A stretch of DNA of 64,000 nucleotides from an uncultured Erythrobacter sp. (GTDB taxonomy: Bacteria; Pseudomonadota; Alphaproteobacteria; Sphingomonadales; Sphingomonadaceae), in assembly GCA_947498065.1 (NCBI GenBank), contig CANMIS010000003.1, forward strand, positions 524,739-588,738, in the 5' to 3' direction. The notes under the pieces are model-generated. The model saw only the letters and a list, made by a program, of their open reading frames with translations, searched no databases and was not told the origin of the DNA. Every line of letters begins with the position of its first letter. The stretch's first letter is position 1. A program made the position numbers and the translations under genes. Positions 9,368 to 16,300 of the stretch are shown one piece after another.

Positions 9368-9678
9368 CCCGGGCGGTACTCCTCACCTTTTGGCGTTCTA
9401 ATTGCGGCAGCGCGTAGCACCCCGCATGGTTGATTTAAAGAGCGCAAGGCCACCTGGTTGATGCTCGCATGAAGTTCGCCAGAGCGATCTGCGCAGGTAG
9501 CGCAGTGGATCAGCCCAAGTCCCCTAAACAATGAAAGCTCCCCAGCGGGTTTGAACCCGCGCTTTTCGTGTTTGTGTGAATGTTCGTAAGGTCGCGCGGA
9601 GTGCAACACAATGTCACATTTCGCCTGTGACCCCAGACTATCCCCGGAACTCCGCAGTTTTGTAGCGCTTTTAGGCCA
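9368..9678. other. Gene-free stretch upstream of fabA with a strong inverted repeat
   Basis: No convincing gene is present. The stretch should hold the fabA promoter and the end of the methyltransferase transcript. The clearest structure is GCGGGTTTGAACCCGC at 9545-9560, a near-perfect dyad whose outer flanks AAAGC and GCTTT can also pair. It looks like the T-arm of a tRNA but has only six unpaired loop bases and no other tRNA parts. It may be a terminator for the upstream gene or part of an unidentified RNA. Confidence 0.4.
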
Positions 9679-10410
9679 TTATCCCTTGTTCAGGCTGCAG
9701 GCCTTGATGGCGCCGGGTTCTGGCCGCGTGTCTGCTCGCTCAAAGCGGGCGAAATAGCCTTTGATGTCGGGCTTCTCGAGGAATTCCATCAGGCGATATC
9801 CCGCGGCGTCAAATTCACAAAACAGCAGTTTGGGCGGCATGCCGTGGCGGTCGGTGGGTCGGTCGGTGTCGACCACGATCACTTGGCCGCCCTCGGTTAG
9901 CGCGGGCCACAGGCGCCACAGGAACGCATAGGGCTCGCTAACCTCGTGATACATGTGGACCAGGAAAATCCGATCAAAGCTGCTGTTCGGCAATTGCGGA
10001 TCGTCCACTTCGCCCAGCTTGATAGAGATGTTTTCCAGCCGCTCCTTCTCGACCCGGCGTCCAAGCCGTTCCAGGGCGTCGCGGTCAATATCCTGCGCCA
10101 GCACCCGGCCGGCCTCACCCACACGCTCTGCCAGGCGAACGGTGTAATAGCCCTCGCCCGCGCCAATATCGGCCACCGTCATGCCTTCGCCAATATTGGC
10201 CAGGTCCATGACCTTTTGCGCCTCACCGCGATCATCGCGTGCGTCCTCATTAGAGAACTGGTTTGAGGTGATGGTCGAAACGGGTCTGTCAGGCAGCGGA
10301 AACTCAAGCGCGCTTTCCGGCCGATCGCTTTGCTCCGCCTGCGGCATGCATCCGGCTAGGGCTGTGACAAGAGCCAGAGAGCCCAAAAATTGTGTTATGC
10401 GGCTATTCAT
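9679..10410 (-). CDS. Predicted lipoprotein with class I SAM methyltransferase fold
   Basis: A 243-residue protein. The methyltransferase core is clear: motif I as TVADIGAGEGYYTVRLAE, an acidic residue at the end of strand 2 (VLAQDIDRDAL) and RIFLVHMYHEV as motif IV. The N terminus is a signal peptide with lipobox LAGC (Cys at about residue 21) followed by MPQAEQSDRPES. The domain is thus predicted to sit outside the cytoplasm, where SAM is not normally available. Either the domain has another role there or the apparent signal is misleading. It is divergent from another small lipoprotein gene at 10500. The substrate is unknown. Confidence 0.82.
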   Translation of the reverse strand: MNSRITQFLGSLALVTALAGCMPQAEQSDRPESALEFPLPDRPVSTITSNQFSNEDARDDRGEAQKVMDLANIGEGMTVADIGAGEGYYTVRLAERVGEAGRVLAQDIDRDALERLGRRVEKERLENISIKLGEVDDPQLPNSSFDRIFLVHMYHEVSEPYAFLWRLWPALTEGGQVIVVDTDRPTDRHGMPPKLLFCEFDAAGYRLMEFLEKPDIKGYFARFERADTRPEPGAIKACSLNKG

Positions 10411-10499
10411 CGTTCGGCGCGCTTACATACCCTAGTGCAGAATGGCAAAAGCTGTGTCGCTGTGATCGGTGTTTTGGGCAAGTCTTGATAGGGGTTTTG

Positions 10500-11096
10500 A
10501 TGTTTCAGCGGATGATTGTGTCTTTTGTGATGGCGCTTGGACTGTCTGGTTGTTGGATATCAGAAGAAGACCTGTTCACGCCTGAGGATTATGCGGCAGT
10601 CGAACTGGAGGGGGACTTTATCGACAAAATCGGCGCGATTCAGGAAGATGATTTGGAACGTATGACCGTCAGTGTTGAGCCAGATCGGCGGATCAAATGG
10701 ACTGCAATCACTAGCAGACCGGCCCAGATAGATGGCGACCCGCCCCTCACTCGTGAGGAAGTGGACTACACCGCATTCATCAAGATCCCCGATGCGCCGG
10801 ACGGGTGGCATCTCGCATTTGGTTTCAAGCGTTCTGGTAAGCCCGAACCGGTCTATCTGCTAGCAAATATACAGCCAAATCGTGGGATAAAACTCTATCT
10901 GCCAGACTGTCTGGGAACAGCGATTAGGCCCGGCGTAGAAATCAGCAGTGAGACGCCAGGAATTGCAACGTTTTGCAAATTTGAGACCCGTAAGGCTCTG
11001 TTTTCAGCTTCGCGCGATGCCATCGCGTTCATTGAACGGCCTCAGCCGATCAAAATTTTGCCGATTGCGGACTATCGTCCCGCCCCATCATATTGA
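10500..11096 (+). CDS. Predicted lipoprotein of unknown function
   Basis: A 198-residue protein beginning MFQRMIVSFVMALGLSGCWI, a short signal peptide with lipobox LSGC. The rest is soluble, with an acidic N-terminal part (SEEDLFTPEDYAAVELEGDF) and no domain I recognise. The ATG at 10500 follows AGGGG. A longer reading frame from 10392 exists but would hide the signal and cross the divergent promoter. It converges on prfB. Confidence 0.8.
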   Translation: MFQRMIVSFVMALGLSGCWISEEDLFTPEDYAAVELEGDFIDKIGAIQEDDLERMTVSVEPDRRIKWTAITSRPAQIDGDPPLTREEVDYTAFIKIPDAPDGWHLAFGFKRSGKPEPVYLLANIQPNRGIKLYLPDCLGTAIRPGVEISSETPGIATFCKFETRKALFSASRDAIAFIERPQPIKILPIADYRPAPSY

Positions 11097-11118
11097 AAGG
11101 GCGCGCTCCTATTTGAGC

Positions 11119-12246
11119 CTAATCAACGTCTTCCACTTCGACCGTCTCACCGGTTACGCGCTGAGCGAGAGCGGCTGAGATGTACGGATCAAGCGCGCCA
11201 TCTAGCACATCGTCGGGAGAGCTTGAGGTGACGCCGGTGCGCAGGTCTTTCACCATCTGATAGGGTTGCAGCACGTAAGAGCGGATCTGGTGCCCCCAAC
11301 CGATGTCGCTTTTCTCTTGGTATTCGCCAGAGGCAACCGCTTCACGTTCGGCCATTTCGCGCTCAAACAGGCGCGCTTTCAGCATGTTCATCGCGGTTGC
11401 GCGGTTCTTATGCTGGCTGCGGTCGTTTTGGCTGGCGACGACAATGCCGGTTGGTTGGTGCGTGATCCGCACGGCGCTGTCGGTGGTGTTGACGTGTTGT
11501 CCGCCGGCGCCCGATGCGCGGTAGGTGTCGATCTTGAGGTCGCCTTCGTTGATCTCAACCTCGAAATCATCGTCGATCACCGGATAGACCCAGACCGAGC
11601 TGAAGGAGGTGTGGCGGCGCGCATTGCTGTCATAGGGGCTGATACGCACGAGGCGGTGAACGCCGCTTTCGGTCTTGGCATAGCCATAGGCGTTCTCGCC
11701 TTTGACGAGCAGGGTCGCCGATTTGATGCCAGCAGCCTCGCCCGCCTGATATTCGACCGTCTCGATTTTATAGCCGCGCCGTTCGGCCCAGCGGCCGTAC
11801 ATGCGAAACAGCATTTCGGCCCAGTCCTGACTTTCGGTTCCGCCAGCGCCCGCGTGAATTTCAATATAGGTGTCGTTGGCGTCCGCCTCGCCGGACAGCA
11901 GCGCTTGCACCTTGTCGGCGTCGGCTCGGTCGGCGAGCTTCTCCAAGCTCTTTAGGCCATCATTGATGATGTCCTCTTCGCCCTCGGCCTCGCCCATCTC
12001 GATGAACTCGATCGCATCGGCCATTTCAGAGGAGATATCGCGCACCGTGGCTACTGCGTTTTCGAGCGTCTTTTGCTCGCGGCTGACCGCCTGCGCTTCC
12101 TTGGGATTGTCCCACAGGCTGGGGTCCTGAACCCGCGCGTTCAGTTCATCCAGACGCCGCAAAGCGCGCTCCCAATCGAGCGACAGGCGCACCAGATCAA
12201 GCGCAGCTTCGATCCGGTCGATATTGGCTTGCGCCTCTGCGCGCAT
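11119..12246 (-). CDS. prfB: Peptide chain release factor 2
   Basis: A 375-residue class I release factor that reads UGA and UAA and triggers peptide release on the ribosome. The catalytic GGQ is at residues 248-250 (SGAGGQHVNTTDS). The codon-recognition tripeptide region reads SPY (203-205) in VRISPYDSNARRHTSF, where E. coli has SPF. The E. coli gene needs a programmed +1 frameshift near codon 25; here the frame is open through the matching region (LSLDWERAL), so that autoregulation is absent. The gene follows PBP1A by about 100 bp. Confidence 0.97.
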   Translation of the reverse strand: MRAEAQANIDRIEAALDLVRLSLDWERALRRLDELNARVQDPSLWDNPKEAQAVSREQKTLENAVATVRDISSEMADAIEFIEMGEAEGEEDIINDGLKSLEKLADRADADKVQALLSGEADANDTYIEIHAGAGGTESQDWAEMLFRMYGRWAERRGYKIETVEYQAGEAAGIKSATLLVKGENAYGYAKTESGVHRLVRISPYDSNARRHTSFSSVWVYPVIDDDFEVEINEGDLKIDTYRASGAGGQHVNTTDSAVRITHQPTGIVVASQNDRSQHKNRATAMNMLKARLFEREMAEREAVASGEYQEKSDIGWGHQIRSYVLQPYQMVKDLRTGVTSSSPDDVLDGALDPYISAALAQRVTGETVEVEDVD

Positions 12247-12347
12247 GGCAAATCCTTTGCGGTGGTTTGGATGGCCCCGATTAACGGGCGGGCCGTGATT
12301 GTAAAGTTTGAGCGGGAATGGCGGCGGCGGATTGAGCGGACAGGCCG

Positions 12348-14855
12348 CTAATACAGACCGCCTTGTTCCTCGACGAAGTCCTCGACCTCGCCATCGCTGG
12401 ATTCGGCCGCCTGAGCCGCGCCGCCGCGTGCAGATTTGATCAGTTCCAGGATCTCATCACGCTTGGCCGCGATTTCATCGGCGCGGGTTGAACGCTCTGG
12501 CTCAGTGTCCGGCTTAAACGCTTCCCAGATGATGGCAGAGCGCTTGTCATTTGTGGGCCAGCCATCAAGCACTCGCTTGCCTGAGCGGCGGTCCACCCGG
12601 ACCATCCGCACGCCCGCTGGCGCGATTGCCGGAAGGTCAGACCAATTGTCACGTGATTCGCGGATCAGCGTCTTGATGATCGGGGCTGCGATGGTGCCGC
12701 CCTGAGCGTAGCCGCCCATATTGCGCGGCGTATCGAAACCGACATAAGCGCCCGCAATCAGCTCCTGCGTGCCGCCAATAAACCAAACATCCTTTGGCCC
12801 GGTGGTTGTGCCGGTCTTGCCGAACAGCGGCAGACCCAGATCGTTGAGCACAGTGGCGGTGCCGCGATCAACCACGCCCTTCAGCATGTGCATGGTTTGG
12901 AACGCGGTGCGCGCGTCCATCGCTTGCTCACCCTTTAGGCCAAAGCGAGGCATCGGCTTGCCATCCCATTTCGGCATGTTGCAGCCATCGCATTTGCGAT
13001 TGTCCGCGCGGTAAATCACCTTGCCATCGCGGTCCTGAACATAGTCGATCACGGTCGGATCGTTGAGGCGTCCATGATTGGCGAGCGCGGCATAGGCTGC
13101 GGTCATCTTCATCACGGTGGATTCGCCAGCGCCCAGGGCAAAGGCGGGATAGGGATCGTAGCTGCCAATGCCCAGATCTTCGATCTGCTGAACGACATTG
13201 TCCATGCCCGCAGTCATGCCGATCTGCACCGTCATGATGTTCTGTGATTGCTCAAGGCCATAGCGCAGTGGAAATTCGCCTGCTCGCCCGCCGCGAATGC
13301 ACTTTTCGCCAAGGCGGCGGCCCTGATAATAGCAATAGCGCGAGTTATCGATTTCGGTCGATGGGGTCATGCCGTGGTCAAGTCCGGTGGCATAGACGAA
13401 CGGCTTGATCGTCGAGCCCGGCTGACGCTCTGCTTGGGTCGCTCGGTTGAAATCGGACAGGCGATAATCAAACCCGCCCTGCATCGCGAGCACCCGGCCA
13501 TATTGCGCGTTTTGGACCACGAGCCCGCCTTGAGCATGCGGGATTGCCTTTACGCGGAAGCCATTGCCGCTCGGCACCACGGCGATCACATCGCCTGCTT
13601 TCAAAGCGTTCGGCAGACCGCTCAGCGGTTTCTCTTCACCATCGGAAAAACCGATTGTCGCGCTGGATCCGCTGCGGTTTGTAACCACGCCCACGCGCCA
13701 GTTTTCGTAATTGACGCTGATGTTAGAGCTGGCGAGCTGGCTGTCCCATGCGCCGTCATCGAAATTGATCGTCGCAATCGGACCGCTCCAACCGCGGCTG
13801 CCATGATAGCGTACGAGACCTTGGCGCAGAGCTTTGCGCGCGGCGTCCTGCATCTCTGGATCGAGCGAGGTGCGCACCCATAGGCCGCCAGCATAGACGC
13901 TGTTCTCGCCGTCTTCGGCGCTTTCACCAAAGTCAGCGATCAGCTTGCGGCGGACTTCTTCGAGGAAATAGCCCGCATCAGCGGAGCGCTGGGTGCGTTG
14001 GCGGACCAGCCCTAGCGGTTTGGCTTTGGCGGCGGCCTCTTCCTCAGCCGTGATGAAGCCGTTTTCTTCCATTTGCGAAAGGACGAAATCGCGGCGTTCC
14101 ATCGCGCGTTCTTCATTAGCTGCGCGGCCATAGCGCTCCGGCGCCTTTGGCAGGATCGCGAGGAACGCCATTTGGTGGAGCTCCAGATCGACAACATCGC
14201 GGTCAAAATAGGCGCGGCTTGCCGCTTGCACGCCAAAGCTCCGGCGGCCCAGTGGAATTTCATTGAGGTACAGCTCAAGGATCTCCTGCTTGGTCATCAC
14301 TCCTTCGATACGGCTCGCAAGGATCATTTCTTTCAGCTTACGCGTGACGGAATACTCATCGCCCAGCAGCAAGTTCTTTGCCACCTGCTGGGTAATGGTG
14401 GAGCCGCCCACGGCGCGGTCGCCCGAGCCAAGCTTGCTGACATAGTCGAACACTGCATTGGCCGTGCCGGTGATATCGACGCCGCCGTGCGAGAAGAAGG
14501 TTTTGTCTTCTGCCGACAGGTAGGCCTCAACCAGCTTTTCCGGGAAGTCTGGATATTGCAGCTGGACCCGGCGTTCGCGGGCGTAAGAGTGGACAATTTC
14601 GCCGTCGATTCCGCGCACCACGGTGGGCAGCGGTGTCTCATAATCGAGCAGCCCTTCCGCATCGGGCAGATCGCGCGCCAGGAACACCCAGCCTGCAACC
14701 CATGCGAGTAGCATAACAATCAGGCCAAACGCGCCGAGCTTAAACAGCAGGCTCGACTTCCATTTCGCCTTGAACCAACCGCCCGTCGCGCTCAGATCTC
14801 TGCCGAGGCGGTAGCGGAAATATTCAAGCGATGTCTGTTGGGTGGACTCAGTCAT
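12348..14855 (-). CDS. mrcA: Penicillin-binding protein 1A (bifunctional transglycosylase/transpeptidase)
   Basis: An 835-residue class A PBP that polymerises and cross-links peptidoglycan. It has a cytoplasmic N terminus and one membrane anchor (about residues 36-56). A GT51 domain has its catalytic Glu in SAEDKTFFSHGGVDITG and GGSTITQQVAKNLLL. An OB-like insert comes next, followed by the transpeptidase domain. Its active-site serine is in RQPGSTIKPFVYA, the SxN motif is EQSQNIMT, and the KTG box is GKTGTTTGPKDVWFIGG. The C terminus is acidic. amiC upstream and prfB downstream form an order I know from other alphaproteobacteria. Confidence 0.96.
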   Translation of the reverse strand: MTESTQQTSLEYFRYRLGRDLSATGGWFKAKWKSSLLFKLGAFGLIVMLLAWVAGWVFLARDLPDAEGLLDYETPLPTVVRGIDGEIVHSYARERRVQLQYPDFPEKLVEAYLSAEDKTFFSHGGVDITGTANAVFDYVSKLGSGDRAVGGSTITQQVAKNLLLGDEYSVTRKLKEMILASRIEGVMTKQEILELYLNEIPLGRRSFGVQAASRAYFDRDVVDLELHQMAFLAILPKAPERYGRAANEERAMERRDFVLSQMEENGFITAEEEAAAKAKPLGLVRQRTQRSADAGYFLEEVRRKLIADFGESAEDGENSVYAGGLWVRTSLDPEMQDAARKALRQGLVRYHGSRGWSGPIATINFDDGAWDSQLASSNISVNYENWRVGVVTNRSGSSATIGFSDGEEKPLSGLPNALKAGDVIAVVPSGNGFRVKAIPHAQGGLVVQNAQYGRVLAMQGGFDYRLSDFNRATQAERQPGSTIKPFVYATGLDHGMTPSTEIDNSRYCYYQGRRLGEKCIRGGRAGEFPLRYGLEQSQNIMTVQIGMTAGMDNVVQQIEDLGIGSYDPYPAFALGAGESTVMKMTAAYAALANHGRLNDPTVIDYVQDRDGKVIYRADNRKCDGCNMPKWDGKPMPRFGLKGEQAMDARTAFQTMHMLKGVVDRGTATVLNDLGLPLFGKTGTTTGPKDVWFIGGTQELIAGAYVGFDTPRNMGGYAQGGTIAAPIIKTLIRESRDNWSDLPAIAPAGVRMVRVDRRSGKRVLDGWPTNDKRSAIIWEAFKPDTEPERSTRADEIAAKRDEILELIKSARGGAAQAAESSDGEVEDFVEEQGGLY

Positions 14856-14959
14856 AATTGATCGCGTCTTAGCATGAGTGATTTTGCGGGCGCTAGCGTC
14901 TTGTGTCTGATTATCCGATGAACCTGCCGCTTGTCGTCAGATTGCATCAGTGGACGCGT

Positions 14960-15850
14960 TTATCTGTCCGCTCGCCGCGCGAAGTAAATGCGGATCGCGC
15001 GGGCCAATACGCGGGCATAGGTCGCGCGTCCTTCTTCCGTGGTTAGGCGTGCTCGGTCAGCCTGATTGGTGACAAAACCGCTTTCAAACAGGACCGAGGG
15101 CACGTCGGGAGCTCTCAGAACGGCCAAAGCAGCGGAGCGCTGAGGCGTGCTGACAAAGGCGAGTTCCCCCTCGCCTTCACGAACGATCAGCGAGGCGAGA
15201 TCGGATGAGCTGTCCTGCGTCTGCTGCTGCGACAATTCGACCAGGATCGCGCTGACCTCTTCGCTCTGACCCTCTATGGCGAGGCCATTCACTCTGTCAG
15301 CATCGTTCTCGCGAGCGGCAAACCGGGCGGCGGCTTCGCTCGATGCCTCGGACGATAGAGTGTAAATGCTCGCGCCAGAGACATCTGTCGTGCCGCCAGC
15401 GGAATCGGCGTGGATCGAGACGAATAGGTCAGCGTTCAATTGCCGCGCAATCTCTGGCCGATCGCCCAGCGGAACAATGCTGTCATCGCTGCGGGTCATG
15501 GCTACGCGGATACCGCCATCGGCCAGCAATTGGTCGCGCAGCTCCAATGCTATTGCGAGTGTTACGTCCTTTTCGCGAACAACTTGGCCATCGGGCGTTT
15601 CGCCTACCGCGCCGGGATCGCGCCCGCCATGTCCAGCATCGATCACGATCAGCGGACGGGTCATATCATCGGGGCCGGTGATGTCCGGCAAAGCCAGCGG
15701 TCCGCCCTCCCCGCCCAGACTAATGCGTTGAACATAGTCGCGGCCAAGTTGCGGAACGGGAATTGTCACACCCGCCGCGATCGCCCCGCCCACCAACAAG
15801 GCCGGCAGCAGGATAACCATCAGGATCAGCGTGCGCAGTGACATATCCAT
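14960..15850 (-). CDS. amiC: N-acetylmuramoyl-L-alanine amidase (AmiC-like)
   Basis: A 296-residue amidase_3 enzyme that cuts the lactyl-peptide bond in peptidoglycan during cell separation. The N terminus carries a membrane or signal segment (LILMVILLPALLVGGAIAAG). The zinc site is visible from VIDAGHGGRDPGAVG and the later SIHADSAGG, with the catalytic Glu in the LFESGFVTN segment. The AMIN targeting domain found in E. coli AmiC is missing, so the protein is short. The start is uncertain: ATG at 15850 is used, while TTG at 15883 is possible; neither has a strong ribosome site. It is divergent from rne. Confidence 0.9.
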   Translation of the reverse strand: MDMSLRTLILMVILLPALLVGGAIAAGVTIPVPQLGRDYVQRISLGGEGGPLALPDITGPDDMTRPLIVIDAGHGGRDPGAVGETPDGQVVREKDVTLAIALELRDQLLADGGIRVAMTRSDDSIVPLGDRPEIARQLNADLFVSIHADSAGGTTDVSGASIYTLSSEASSEAAARFAARENDADRVNGLAIEGQSEEVSAILVELSQQQTQDSSSDLASLIVREGEGELAFVSTPQRSAALAVLRAPDVPSVLFESGFVTNQADRARLTTEEGRATYARVLARAIRIYFARRADR

Positions 15851-16300
15851 AATGGCGTAGTGTGTTGTGATAGGAGAACGCAATATGGTTGCGGCATCTA
15901 ACCCACGATGCTAACAGGATTTCATCGAAAAATTGGCCGGCGCGGTGGGATAGCCCGGTGCGACTCGCCAATTTGTTCTCGACGTCTGGGCAGAACCCTT
16001 TTGCCAAGGCCACTTAACAGGTTGATGCAGTGACGAGACGCTTCTCCTCGCAATTCCAGTCGCAGCGCCCGGCGCTGGCGACGGTTTGTGCGAGCCGAAA
16101 CGGGGGCCATGAATTTGGTCAATCCCGCACTCTTGCCGCAGCAGACACATTCATCAAACCCCGCGCAATTGGTGCTCGGGGATCCGATAAATCGACCGGC
16201 TCTAGCGATGTCTTCCAAGACATTTGGCGAGCCGTTTCATCATACAAATTGCGTTTTATGAGCGGCCACCGAGCCGCCATAGGCGCGTGGAGACAACATA
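15851..16300. promoter_or_regulatory. Divergent amiC/rne promoter region and long rne leader
   Basis: About 450 bp without a credible gene separates amiC from rne. It must hold promoters for both, and the right part probably forms a long rne 5' leader, as in E. coli where the leader mediates autoregulation. A well-formed stem-loop at 16197-16234 supports this. The rne ribosome site GTGGAG lies at 16288-16293. Confidence 0.5.
16197..16234 (+). promoter_or_regulatory. Two-tier stem-loop in the rne leader
   Basis: The outer arms CGGCTC (16197-16202) and GAGCCG (16229-16234) pair perfectly. Inside them ATGTCTT (16208-16214) and AAGACAT (16217-16223) form a perfect 7-bp stem closed over CC. The structure sits about 65 bp before the rne start codon. 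Its position suggests a target for RNase E feedback control, as for the leader hairpin of E. coli rne; that role is inferred. Confidence 0.5.

Noticed and set aside
9540..9575. Possible tRNA or tmRNA T-arm (GGGTTCAAACCC on the minus strand)
   Set aside because: The loop has six bases, not seven; no acceptor stem, D-arm, anticodon arm or CCA end could be placed around it.
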